The position numbers and the translations under genes were made by a program. Positions 7,439 to 15,342 of a DNA stretch of 19,195 nucleotides are shown here, in pieces. The stretch spans positions 1 through 19,195 of the forward strand of contig CAYNOQ010000045.1 in NCBI GenBank assembly GCA_964398855.1, given 5' to 3'. The number at the start of each line of letters is the position of its first letter. The first letter of the stretch is position 1. This stretch comes from Mariniphaga sp964398855. GTDB lineage: Bacteria > Bacteroidota > Bacteroidia > Bacteroidales > Prolixibacteraceae. The notes under the pieces were generated by a model. The model did not search any database. It was not told where the DNA came from and saw nothing but the letters and a program-made list of their open reading frames with translations.

Positions 7439-9070
7439 ATGAAAACTTTTGTACGCATATCAATCATCGCTGTCTTTCTGGTTTTTGCAGCCGCTGCCAC
7501 CCAGGCGCAAAGAGTTGTTAAAGGCACTGTTTACCGCGAGGGGAAACCCGGAGCGGGAATTACTGTTGAACTGCATCGCGGCGGCTCGATGATGACCAGC
7601 TTCGACGGACAATATGAATTAACCGGTGATGCAAAATCCAAATGGATTCGTTTTACTTTCCTGAACGAGTCAAAACGCGTTGATCTTCCGGCTGACACAG
7701 ATGCGCCTTTTGATTATGCATTTGACGGAAATCTTCCTGAAGATGAAAATAAGGAAGTTACATCAGGTGATGTTGTCCTGAAAACGGCAGAAGAACTAAT
7801 CCGGGATCAGGACAGGGATTTTATGAATGAGCTGACACTTTATAATGAGTTTTACAAACAGGAAAATTACAAGTCAGCTTTCCCGCACTGGAAAAAAATT
7901 TATCATAAATATCCAAAGTCAACGCTGAATCTGTATATACACGGTGCAAATATTTATGAGAAATTTATTGAAGAAGCTGCAACTGAGGAAGAAAAAGATA
8001 AGTTTGTTGATGACCTGATGAAAATGTATGATCAGCGGCTGAAACACTTTGGCGACAAAGGATATGTTTTGGGCAGAAAAGCAAATCACTGGCTGAAATT
8101 TAAACTGGATTCTGAAAAAGAGCAGGACAATGGCACTTTATCCGAAATTCTGAAAAAAGGTTACGACTGGCTGAGCGAGTCAATGACTGAAAGAGGAAAT
8201 GAATCTGAATTACCGGTAGTTGTTCTGTTGATGCAAACAACCAGCTCACTTTTCAAATTAGGTGAACTGCCAAAGGAAACTGTTGTGAAAAATTACGACA
8301 TCTGTAATAATGCATTAAACGCCAGGATTGAAGCAAGCACCGATGCGGAAGAAACTAAAAGCATTACCGAAATACAGGCTTATCTCGAAGATATTTTTGG
8401 AAAATCAGGTGCGGCAGATTGCGAAGCGCTGGTAAATATTTTTACGCCGCAGTATCAGGAAAATCAAAACGATGTTGAATTCATTAAAAATATGCTGCGT
8501 CGCTTAGGCAGTGCAAATTGTGATGAAACAGCCCTGTTTTCCGATGCTACAGAAAAGCTGTATGAACTGGAGCCTTCAGCTGAAGCTGCATTCAACATGG
8601 CACGTCGGTTTGTGAAAAGAGATGATGCTGAAAGAGCAAAAAACTACTATCAGCAGGCAATTGAGCAGGAAACGGATAAAGAGCGTCTGGCAAAATATTA
8701 TTATGAATATGCTCTGTTTATTTTTGCAAAAGAGCATGCGTTGCAGGAAGCGCGCAACCTTGCGAAAAAGGCTTTGGAGGCAAGACCCAACTATTGTGAA
8801 GCATTGGTGTTGATTGGTGATATCTATGCCGCTTCAAGCAGGAGTTTCGGGCAGGATGATTTTGACAAATCTTCTGTTTTCTGGATTGCTGTTGATTACT
8901 ACGAGCGCGCCCGTTCAAATCCCGATTGCGCTGTTGATGCATCCAAAAAGGCAAATGATTATCGCAAATATTTCCCCAGCAAGGAAGAAGCTTTTTTCCG
9001 TAGTCTGCAGGAAGGACAAACCTACAAAGTAGGAGGCTGGATTAATGAGAATACGAAAATCAGATTCTAA
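7439..9070 (+). CDS. Secreted TPR-repeat protein with N-terminal carboxypeptidase-regulatory-like domain
   Basis: I do not recognise a specific function. The ATG at 7439, preceded by ATAGGA, gives a signal peptide (RISIIAVFLVFAAAATQAQ, about 24 residues); a GTG at 7412 would add nine charged residues in front of it. Residues about 25-80 (VVKGTVYREGKPGAGITVEL, later SFDGQYEL) resemble a small beta-sandwich of the carboxypeptidase-regulatory type. From about residue 115 onward the protein is helical with tetratricopeptide-like repeats. The clearest are FNMARRFVKRDDAERAKNYY with its partner helix, and NLAKKALEARPNYCEALVLI. The C terminus TYKVGGWINE recurs in Bacteroidota TPR proteins, as I recall. 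It is probably a periplasmic scaffold. Location between a barrel gene and lptC, with its 3' end overlapping lptC by 26 bases, points to envelope biogenesis (inference). Confidence 0.85.
   Translation: MKTFVRISIIAVFLVFAAAATQAQRVVKGTVYREGKPGAGITVELHRGGSMMTSFDGQYELTGDAKSKWIRFTFLNESKRVDLPADTDAPFDYAFDGNLPEDENKEVTSGDVVLKTAEELIRDQDRDFMNELTLYNEFYKQENYKSAFPHWKKIYHKYPKSTLNLYIHGANIYEKFIEEAATEEEKDKFVDDLMKMYDQRLKHFGDKGYVLGRKANHWLKFKLDSEKEQDNGTLSEILKKGYDWLSESMTERGNESELPVVVLLMQTTSSLFKLGELPKETVVKNYDICNNALNARIEASTDAEETKSITEIQAYLEDIFGKSGAADCEALVNIFTPQYQENQNDVEFIKNMLRRLGSANCDETALFSDATEKLYELEPSAEAAFNMARRFVKRDDAERAKNYYQQAIEQETDKERLAKYYYEYALFIFAKEHALQEARNLAKKALEARPNYCEALVLIGDIYAASSRSFGQDDFDKSSVFWIAVDYYERARSNPDCAVDASKKANDYRKYFPSKEEAFFRSLQEGQTYKVGGWINENTKIRF
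9031..9036 (+). promoter_or_regulatory. Strong Shine-Dalgarno site of lptC inside the TPR gene
   Basis: AGGAGG lies 8 bases before the ATG at 9045, within the last codons of the TPR gene. It fixes the lptC start and makes the 26-base gene overlap believable. Strong Shine-Dalgarno sequences are not the rule in Bacteroidota. Confidence 0.6.
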
Positions 9071-9728
9071 GAATTTTAAAATATTTCGTTTTGTGAGAGT
9101 TGCAGTCCTGCTCTGTGGGGCTGCATTTCTTTTTGGTGCCTGCGAAAGCAATATCGAAAAAATTCAGGCTTTCAGCTCACCGGAAGATTTGCCTGTTGTT
9201 GAAGCTTATTCTTTCGAAACCATGTTCACCGATAGCGGTGAAGTCCGGTTTTCGATAAAAGCACCCAAACTTCTCAGATATGAGGGCGAAGGAAAACCGT
9301 ATGTGGAATTTCCACAGGGAATTGAGCTGATTAAATACGACGCAAATCAAAAAATCATATCGAGCATTACGGCAGATTATGCCAAGCAATTTGAAAAGGA
9401 AGACCGATGGGAAGCCAAAAATAATGTGATTGCCACCAATGCTCAGGGAGATACGCTGAAAACGGAGCACCTTATCTGGGAAGAAAAGGAAGAGAGAATT
9501 CACACGGAAGAATTTGTGCGCATCATACGTGCAGATCAGATTATCAGCGGTATCGGTTTTCAATCGGATCAGTCTCTGCAAAACTGGCGAATAAAAAATC
9601 CAAAAGGTACCATATATATTACCATGGAAACCAACCGGCACGATATGCCGCCTGATTCAACCGGTGAGTCAACATTCAGGGAGCGTCATCCCATTCGTGA
9701 ACAGGGCGTGCTGGATATCGGAAACTGA
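9045..9728 (+). CDS. lptC: LPS export ABC transporter periplasmic protein LptC
   Basis: LptC takes lipopolysaccharide from the LptBFG extractor and passes it to LptA across the periplasm. The beta-jellyroll (OstA-like) region is visible from about residue 50: VEAYSFETMFTDSGEVRFSI, then VEFPQGIELIKYD, SSITADYA, AKNNVIATNAQGDTLKTEHL, IHTEEFVRI and ISGIGFQSDQSLQNWRI. These are the alternating strands of the family. The N terminus is basic and hydrophobic and ends in a lipobox-like LFGAC with Cys33, so it may be lipid-anchored rather than held by a transmembrane helix as in E. coli. A charged tail of about 35 residues after the last strand is extra. At 227 residues it is slightly longer than E. 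coli LptC. It is the last gene of the nadB-to-lptC block. Confidence 0.9.
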   Translation: MRIRKSDSKNFKIFRFVRVAVLLCGAAFLFGACESNIEKIQAFSSPEDLPVVEAYSFETMFTDSGEVRFSIKAPKLLRYEGEGKPYVEFPQGIELIKYDANQKIISSITADYAKQFEKEDRWEAKNNVIATNAQGDTLKTEHLIWEEKEERIHTEEFVRIIRADQIISGIGFQSDQSLQNWRIKNPKGTIYITMETNRHDMPPDSTGESTFRERHPIREQGVLDIGN

Positions 9729-9794
9729 AAACCGGCAGATACAATTCTTACTTTAATGTAAAAGAAAAGAATTTTCAGAAGTGTGAAAAGCAAA

Positions 9795-9826
9795 AAAACA
9801 ATATGGGTTTCATGGCTTATTGTTTT
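9795..9826 (+). terminator. AT-rich hairpin after lptC
   Basis: AAAACAATA (9795-9803) pairs perfectly with TATTGTTTT (9818-9826) around a 14-base loop, about 70 bases after the lptC stop. The U-rich end is part of the stem, and the stem is nearly all A/T, so it is a weak terminator candidate. It sits in the 233-base gap that separates lptC from the next block. Confidence 0.3.
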
Positions 9827-9861
9827 GGTTATCAGATGTTCGCACTGTTAGATGTGAAATA

Positions 9862-9899
9862 TTTCAAAAGAAAATTATATTTTATCGATTCTTTTGAAA
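9862..9899. promoter_or_regulatory. Inverted repeat (operator-like) before the PpiD-like gene
   Basis: TTTCAAAAGA (9862-9871) is the exact reverse complement of TCTTTTGAAA (9890-9899), with an 18-base A/T-rich spacer. It lies just upstream of a near-consensus -7 box, the usual place for a regulator site. It could equally be an RNA stem if transcription begins farther upstream. Confidence 0.35.
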
Positions 9900-9904
9900 A
9901 TTAC

Positions 9905-9912
9905 TATCTTCG
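9905..9912 (+). promoter_or_regulatory. Probable -7 promoter box of the PpiD-gpmI block
   Basis: TATCTTCG differs from the TAnnTTTG consensus at one base and lies 49 bases before the PpiD-like ATG, in the only sizeable gap upstream of that gene. No good -33 box was found at normal spacing. Confidence 0.35.
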
Positions 9913-9961
9913 TAGCTTCAAAAAAATAAGTAAAAATTTACAATAAAAGAACTGTAAATCA

Positions 9962-12085
9962 ATGGCAACGTTACAAACAATTCGTACAAAGGCAGGGATG
10001 CTGGTAGCAATAGTTATCGGTATATCATTGGCTGCTTTTATCCTTGGCGACATGTTTCAGGGAGGCAGCTCAATTTTTCAGGGAAACCGAATGAAAATCG
10101 GTGAGGTAAACGGGGAAACCATACTTTATCCTGATTTTCATCAGCAGGTGGAAAAATTGGGCGATATATACAGAATGAATACCCAGCAAAATCAGTTAGA
10201 TGAGAATACCTGGGTACAGGTTCGTGAGCAAACCTGGCAGACGATAGTCCGGGATCTGGTTATGGACGATGTTTATAAAAAATTGGGAGTTACCGTTAGT
10301 GACGACGAATTTTTTGACATGCTTCAGGGAACCAATCTTCACCCAATAGTGCAGCAACTTTTCCGCAATCCCAACACGGGGCAGGTTGACCGGGGCGCGG
10401 TTGTGGAATTTCTCAGAAATCTGGAAACCGGAGTGGCTCCGGAGCAGCGTCAATATTGGTTATATATTGAAAAGCAGATTGAAGAGGACCGTATTCAGAG
10501 CAAGTACAATAATCTGGTTGCAAAAGGAATTTACGTTACAACGCCTGAAGCAGAAAGCAGCCTGAGTTCAAGAAGCAGACAGGTGAATTTTGATTATATT
10601 ATGATGAATCACAACACTGTGCCGGACAGTCAGGTGGTTGCAACAGAAAAAGAGTTGAGAGATTACTACAGCAAAAATCAGGATTCGTATAAGCAGGAAA
10701 AAATGCGTCAGATTGAATATATCACTTTTCCGGTGGTTCCCTCAAAACAGGATTTTGAGCAATCGGAAAAATGGATTAACGACATTGTTTCCGATTTTGC
10801 TTCGACCACTGATGACGTCAGTTTTGTGAATTCAAACTCTGATGTTGCTTTTGATGACACCTGGCAAAAGCAGGCAGACCTGCCCGAAGATATTGCAATG
10901 TGGATTTATGAAACCAATGCGGAAGAGGGAGATATTTTGGGTCCCTATTTCGAGGATGATTCTTACAGATTAGCAAAACTTCATGCTGTTCAAATGCTGC
11001 CTGACTCTGTTGAAGCAAGGCACATTCTTTTGAGGGTTGAAAGTCAGGAAGAGATGATTATTAATCAGGCATTGGCTGACAGCCTGAAAAAAGCGATTGA
11101 AGGCGGCAGTAATTTTGCTGAGCTGGCGATGCAGTATTCAACTGATCAGGGTTCTGCCATTCAGGGAGGCGAATTGGGCTGGTTTGGGCGCGGCATGATG
11201 GTTAAACCGTTTGAAGAAGCTGCTTTCAACAACAAAGTTAATGAAGTTACCATTGTGAATTCTCAGTTTGGTATTCACATTGTTCAGACAACCCGCCGGG
11301 GTAAGGAGTCTAAGCAGGTACAGGTTGCCACGCTTATCAGAAATGTTTCGCCGGGCACGCAGACCTATCAGAAAGTTTATGCCCAGGCAAGTGAATTTGC
11401 CGGGAAGAATTTCACTAAAGCAGATTTTGATGCTGCCGTAGAGGAGCAAAAGCTGGAGAAAAAGACAGCTTCATTAAATGAAAACGACAGAGGTGTTTCC
11501 AATTTAGATAACTCCCGTCCGCTTGTCAGAGCTGCGTACACATCAAAAGTGAATACCGTTGTTCAGGATACTCAGGGTTCCACAATTTTCGATTTCGGAG
11601 ACAATTTTGTAATTGCTACGCTTGTTTCGGCTACCGAAGAGGGTACTGCCAGTTTTGAAAGTGTTAAAACCCGTGTTGAACTTGCTGTTTTAAAAGAAAA
11701 GAAATCAAAACTCTTGATTGAAAAGGCAAAAAAAGCGATGGAAGGGAAGACCGATCTGGATGCAATTGCATCTGATCTGGGAACTACCGTTAAAGATGCT
11801 TCAAATATCAATTTCACTTCGTTTCAGATACCGGGCGCCGGAATGGAGCCCAAGATTGCCGGACTGGTTTCAGGTTGCGAGCCGGATAAGATTTCACAAC
11901 CGATTGCCGGCAACAACGGCGTCTTCATTGTTAAGGTAACTTCTGCCAACGATGGAGAGGAGCAGGAGGTTGCAGATGAGAGGGAGAGAATGATACAAAA
12001 TCTGTCTTCGCGTGCTATGTCGCAGGCTTACAATGCTTATCGCGAGAAGGCAGATATTAAAGATCAACGATCCAAATTCTATTAA
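9962..12085 (+). CDS. ppiD: PpiD/SurA-like periplasmic peptidyl-prolyl isomerase
   Basis: Membrane-anchored periplasmic foldase for newly exported and outer-membrane proteins. A short cytoplasmic start is followed by one transmembrane helix (GMLVAIVIGISLAAFILGDM, residues 13-32). The SurA/PpiD N-terminal chaperone region follows (IGEVNGETILYPDF, then long helices to about residue 200). A parvulin rotamase domain lies at about residues 347-445: ARHILLRVES (His354), FAELAMQYSTDQGSAIQGGE, GWFGRGMMVKPFEEAAF, and a closing FGIHIVQ (His439). A further helical and C-terminal segment of about 260 residues completes the protein. At 707 residues it is longer than the E. coli protein (623) but has the same order of parts. 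It begins a block with gpmI 14 bases downstream. Probable promoter at 9905, with an inverted repeat above it. Confidence 0.92.
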   Translation: MATLQTIRTKAGMLVAIVIGISLAAFILGDMFQGGSSIFQGNRMKIGEVNGETILYPDFHQQVEKLGDIYRMNTQQNQLDENTWVQVREQTWQTIVRDLVMDDVYKKLGVTVSDDEFFDMLQGTNLHPIVQQLFRNPNTGQVDRGAVVEFLRNLETGVAPEQRQYWLYIEKQIEEDRIQSKYNNLVAKGIYVTTPEAESSLSSRSRQVNFDYIMMNHNTVPDSQVVATEKELRDYYSKNQDSYKQEKMRQIEYITFPVVPSKQDFEQSEKWINDIVSDFASTTDDVSFVNSNSDVAFDDTWQKQADLPEDIAMWIYETNAEEGDILGPYFEDDSYRLAKLHAVQMLPDSVEARHILLRVESQEEMIINQALADSLKKAIEGGSNFAELAMQYSTDQGSAIQGGELGWFGRGMMVKPFEEAAFNNKVNEVTIVNSQFGIHIVQTTRRGKESKQVQVATLIRNVSPGTQTYQKVYAQASEFAGKNFTKADFDAAVEEQKLEKKTASLNENDRGVSNLDNSRPLVRAAYTSKVNTVVQDTQGSTIFDFGDNFVIATLVSATEEGTASFESVKTRVELAVLKEKKSKLLIEKAKKAMEGKTDLDAIASDLGTTVKDASNINFTSFQIPGAGMEPKIAGLVSGCEPDKISQPIAGNNGVFIVKVTSANDGEEQEVADERERMIQNLSSRAMSQAYNAYREKADIKDQRSKFY

Positions 12086-12099
12086 AATTCACAAAAATA

Positions 12100-13635
12100 A
12101 TGGCTGATTATCAAAAAGCATTGCTGGTTATTCTCGATGGATGGGGAATCGGCGATGGCACAAAACGCGATATCGTATCACAGGCGTCAACGCCGTTTAT
12201 AGATTCAATAGTTAAAAAATATCCGCATTCGCAACTGCTTGCATCCGGAGAAAATGTTGGATTGCCCGACGGGCAAATGGGCAATTCCGAAGTCGGGCAT
12301 CTGAATATTGGTGCCGGACGGGTGCTCTATCAGGATATGGTGAAAATTACCCGTTCAATAAAGGATAAATCACTCTGGACGAACCCCCGGGTTGTGGAAG
12401 CATTTACCTACGCAAAGGATAAAAATAAAAAAGTACACCTGATCGGACTTATCGGTCCGGGAGGAGTTCATGCGCTTAGCAGTCACATGGTTGCACTGAG
12501 CAAGATTGCCACCGACATGGGACTGAAAAATATTTTTGTTCATGGTTTAACCGACGGGCGCGATACCGATCCGCATTCAGGATATGGATTTGTCGAAGCA
12601 GATCTGGATGCATTGAAAGATACCAACGCCAGGTTTGCATCGCTTATCGGGCGCTACTATGGTATGGACCGGGATAAAAACTATGACCGCCTGAAGCTGG
12701 CTTACGATCTTTACACCACCGGGAAGGGAGAAAAAGCAACAGATATTTTGGCTGCAATTCAAAAATCTTATGACAATGGCGTTACCGATGAATTTTTGAA
12801 ACCCATTGTTATGGTGGACGAAAATGGTAATCCGCTGACAACAATTGAGGAGGGAGATGTGGTGATATGCTATAATTTCCGCACCGACCGGCTTCGTCAG
12901 ACCACCATTGCGTTTACGCAGCAGGACCTTCCGAAATACGGAATGAAAACAATGGATTTGCAGTGGTACACCATGACCAATTACAAGTCGGATTTTGAAG
13001 GCATCAATGTTATTTTCGATAAGGATAACGTAACGAATACCATGGGGCAGGTTGTGGCAAATGCCGGTTTGAAACAGATACGGATTGCTGAAACCGAAAA
13101 ATATGCACATGTAACTTTCTTTTTCAGTGGTGGACGTGAAGAACCTTTTGAAGGGGAAGAGCGGATTTTGGTTCAGTCGCCAAGAGTGCCGACCTATGAT
13201 CTTCAGCCGGAAATGTCGGCTCCTGAAATTAAGAATGCCATTGTGCCGAAACTCAGAAACGGAGAAGCCGATTTTGTTTGTCTCAACTTTGCAAATGGCG
13301 ATATGGTGGGGCACACCGGTGTTTATGAAGCGATCTGGAAAGCTGTTGAGGCTGTGGATCAATGTGCGAAGGAAGTGGTTGAAGCCGCTTTAGAGGGGAA
13401 CTACAATGTTCTGGTTATTGCCGACCATGGAAATGCAGACAATGCACTTAACGATGATGGCTCGGCAAATACGGCGCACTCCCTGAACCCCGTTCCCTGC
13501 ATTTTTGTAAGCAATGACAAAACAGATATGAAAATTGACAACGGCATTCTTGCTGATGTTGCTCCTACACTTTTGAATTTAATGGGACTTGAAGTTCCTG
13601 CTGAAATGACCGGAAAGAATCTTATCCATGATTGA
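12100..13635 (+). CDS. gpmI: 2,3-bisphosphoglycerate-independent phosphoglycerate mutase
   Basis: Cytoplasmic glycolytic enzyme that interconverts 3- and 2-phosphoglycerate using two Mn ions and a phosphoserine intermediate. The alkaline-phosphatase-like metal site begins with LVILDGWG (Asp13). The catalytic serine is in GQMGNSEVGHLNIGAG (Ser63). GLTDGRDTDPHSG and the RYYGMDRDKNYDR loop are the phosphoglycerate-binding region, and the second half has YNFRTDRLRQ, NFANGDMVGHTG and VIADHGNADN (Asp442, His443). At 511 residues it is the standard length and looks intact. It starts 14 bases after the PpiD-like gene and overlaps the DUF3109 gene by 8 bases, so all three are probably one transcript. 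Confidence 0.97.
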   Translation: MADYQKALLVILDGWGIGDGTKRDIVSQASTPFIDSIVKKYPHSQLLASGENVGLPDGQMGNSEVGHLNIGAGRVLYQDMVKITRSIKDKSLWTNPRVVEAFTYAKDKNKKVHLIGLIGPGGVHALSSHMVALSKIATDMGLKNIFVHGLTDGRDTDPHSGYGFVEADLDALKDTNARFASLIGRYYGMDRDKNYDRLKLAYDLYTTGKGEKATDILAAIQKSYDNGVTDEFLKPIVMVDENGNPLTTIEEGDVVICYNFRTDRLRQTTIAFTQQDLPKYGMKTMDLQWYTMTNYKSDFEGINVIFDKDNVTNTMGQVVANAGLKQIRIAETEKYAHVTFFFSGGREEPFEGEERILVQSPRVPTYDLQPEMSAPEIKNAIVPKLRNGEADFVCLNFANGDMVGHTGVYEAIWKAVEAVDQCAKEVVEAALEGNYNVLVIADHGNADNALNDDGSANTAHSLNPVPCIFVSNDKTDMKIDNGILADVAPTLLNLMGLEVPAEMTGKNLIHD

Positions 13636-14206
13636 AATTGGACGTGCGATTCTCAGCCGGGAAATATTTGAGGAGCATTTTGTTTGTGATTTGCTGAAGT
13701 GCAAGGGGGCTTGCTGCGTTGAAGGGGAGTCGGGTGCACCGCTCACCCCTGACGAAGCAAAAATAATCGAAAATGAATATGAGAATTTTCGGGAGTTTTT
13801 GCCGGAGGATCATCAAAAGGAGATTCAAAAACAGGGATTTTCCGTCATTGACCACGATGGCGATTTAGTAACGCCGTTAGTAAATAACCGGCAGTGTGCC
13901 TACTCCTTTTTTGATGAAAACGGAATTGTGAAATGCGCCATTGAAAAGGCTTATTTTGAAAAGAAAACCCATTTCAGAAAACCGATTTCATGCCATCTTT
14001 TTCCGATTCGGATTGCAGAATACGAAAATTTTGATGCTCTAAATTATCAGAAAATTGATATCTGCAAGCCTGCACGTAGCTGTGGTAAGTCGCTTAATGT
14101 GAGGATTTACGAGTTTTTGAAGGAGCCATTAACCAGAAAATACGGAAAAGAGTGGTATGAGCAGGTAGAAGCTGCCGCCGGATACCTGGACGCTACAACT
14201 CCCTGA
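13628..14206 (+). CDS. DUF3109 family cysteine-rich protein
   Basis: Uncharacterised cytoplasmic protein of 192 residues found across Bacteroidota. Nine cysteines occur in a spaced pattern: C20, C25, C29 and C30 at the N terminus (CDLLKCKGACC), then C90, C103, C122, C146 and C152. The first cluster and the HFRKPISCHLFPIRI segment resemble the YkgJ/CxxCxxCC group of proposed Fe or Zn binders. So it probably binds metal or a cluster, though its role is unknown. The ATG at 13628 overlaps the last codons of gpmI. The final 14 bases overlap the convergent DUF1080 gene, leaving no room for a separate terminator between them. A metal-dependent maturation or storage role is possible but nothing here demonstrates it. 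Confidence 0.85.
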   Translation: MIEIGRAILSREIFEEHFVCDLLKCKGACCVEGESGAPLTPDEAKIIENEYENFREFLPEDHQKEIQKQGFSVIDHDGDLVTPLVNNRQCAYSFFDENGIVKCAIEKAYFEKKTHFRKPISCHLFPIRIAEYENFDALNYQKIDICKPARSCGKSLNVRIYEFLKEPLTRKYGKEWYEQVEAAAGYLDATTP

Positions 14207-14903
14207 TTTTTATATTTCGGAACATGCACAATCCGCCATGGTCCTGTAATCCGATATGCCCTTTTTCAGACATGCCGTAATATGGTCTGTCCTTCCATTT
14301 GCTGTTTTCCTTCAACGCTTTCCATTCATCGCTCCAAAGCTCATATTCAATAACTTTTTTCCCGTTCAGCCAGTGTTCAACATGCGGTCCGTTGATAAGG
14401 ATGCTTGTTTTGTTCCATTCATCAATAGGCGCCACTTCAGCATTTTGAGGTGCGTGCATATCATAATTTGCACCGGAATACTGACTGTCTTTTAGTTTAG
14501 TAGGCCAGCCCTTGTCATCAATCAGCTGATACTCCGGTCCGGATTCATAAATCGCATTTACAATGCCTTCCTGGCAATGATAAAAGACGCCGGAATTGCT
14601 TTCCGGCGTCACCTTCCATTCGAGATAAAGTTCAAAATTCTGAAACTCTTTTTTTGTGATAATATCGCCGCCGTGGTCTGAGCCAACGCCTGAATTGTGT
14701 AAAATGCCATCTATGACCTTCCATCCGGCAACTTCACCACCGTTAAAAGTTTTCCAGTTATCTAACGAATTGCCGTCAAATAGCAATTCCCAGCCGCCGG
14801 CAATCTCTTTTTTGGTGAGTGTGTTGATTTGTTGTTCTTTAGGCGCACAGCCCAAAAGCATTGCAAGAATTGCAGAAAAAGCGAAATAAATAAGGTTTTT
14901 CAT
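14193..14903 (-). CDS. DUF1080 (3-keto-disaccharide hydrolase type) lipoprotein
   Basis: The N terminus is a lipoprotein signal: hydrophobic LIYFAFSAILAM followed by lipobox LLGC, with Cys19 as the lipidated residue. The mature part is a single concanavalin-like sandwich: GWELLFDGNSLDNWKTF at about residues 42-58, then GWKVIDGILHN, DIITKKEFQNFELYLEWK, SNSGVFYH, GPEYQLIDD, HVEHWLNGKKVIEYEL, and a closing GHIGLQDHGG. These are the usual motifs of the family. Some DUF1080 proteins act on 3-keto-glycosides; many have no tested activity, so substrate is unknown. At 236 residues it is a normal single-domain size. It lies opposite the + strand blocks, diverges from the GH78 gene across 439 bases, and its 3' end overlaps DUF3109 by 14 bases. 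A terminator-like hairpin lies inside it. Confidence 0.9.
   Translation of the reverse strand: MKNLIYFAFSAILAMLLGCAPKEQQINTLTKKEIAGGWELLFDGNSLDNWKTFNGGEVAGWKVIDGILHNSGVGSDHGGDIITKKEFQNFELYLEWKVTPESNSGVFYHCQEGIVNAIYESGPEYQLIDDKGWPTKLKDSQYSGANYDMHAPQNAEVAPIDEWNKTSILINGPHVEHWLNGKKVIEYELWSDEWKALKENSKWKDRPYYGMSEKGHIGLQDHGGLCMFRNIKIREL
14576..14610 (-). terminator. Terminator-like hairpin inside the DUF1080 coding region
   Basis: Read along the minus strand, GACGCCGGAA (14610-14601), loop AGCAA, then TTCCGGCGTC (14595-14586) form a perfect 10-bp GC-rich stem. It is followed at once by TTTTATCATT. This has the form of an intrinsic terminator, about 300 bases into the gene. It encodes the conserved TPESNSGVF stretch, so it may be chance. 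Confidence 0.35.
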
Positions 14904-15342
14904 TCTGTTTTTTGACTTTGAATTTCGGGATAAAATTAATGAATTCCATGAAGTTTTTCAAGCAGTTCGTGAATATATTTCAAATAGAATAGGGCACATA
15001 AGTTTTTAATTTTTGCTGCTAAATCACTAAAATTTTCTGAAATAACAGTTTGCAGAAAATCTTGATTCTTGGTGCTAATCGTCTTGCGTCTCATTACACA
15101 TTGAATTCCTGCGGAGCAGGAATAAATAAGCGCCACAATAGTAGCCAGCCTGTCTCAGTCAACTCGGAGTTCGTGTTGAATGCACTTTTTCTTCCCTGCC
15201 AAAGGCAGGCAAGCTTTGGTGAGTTAGAGGGAGCTTTTTCTTTTTTGATGATATATTTAAGGATAGTCGCGTTAGAGGAAAATTTATTCTATTTTTATTC
15301 AGTTTTCAAAAAGAGTATCAAAAATCACTTAAAAACATAAAA
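14904..15342. other. Divergent spacer between DUF1080 and GH78 genes, with several palindromes
   Basis: This 439-base spacer has three perfect short inverted repeats: ATTTTCTG/CAGAAAAT at 15032-15039 and 15053-15060; ATTCCTGC/GCAGGAAT at 15105-15112 and 15116-15123; and CCTGCC/GGCAGG at 15195-15209. The last lies within a dispersed repeat. An open frame of 96 codons at 15050-15340 runs through the repeat and looks like chance. No exact TAnnTTTG box was found for either gene. Confidence 0.6.
15149..15228 (-). repeat. Dispersed inverted repeat, copy A (upstream of GH78)
   Basis: About 80 bases match, in reverse complement, the segment at 18661-18745. The core of 62 bases (15158-15219 against 18671-18732) has 57 identities and no gap; the flanks also match with small gaps. 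It contains the palindrome CCTGCCAAAGGCAGG (15195-15209). It ends 114 bases before the GH78 ATG, so it may be in that transcript's leader. The strand shown is relative to copy B. Confidence 0.8.

Noticed and set aside
12577..13362. 261-codon minus-strand open frame
   Set aside because: It is entirely inside gpmI on the opposite strand; gpmI has all its catalytic motifs, and the opposing frame shows no domain or start signal.
15050..15340. 96-codon + strand open frame before the GH78 gene
   Set aside because: It crosses the dispersed repeat and two palindromes, has no recognisable domain, and the repeat's other copy differs by mostly amino-acid-changing substitutions, so it does not behave as coding.
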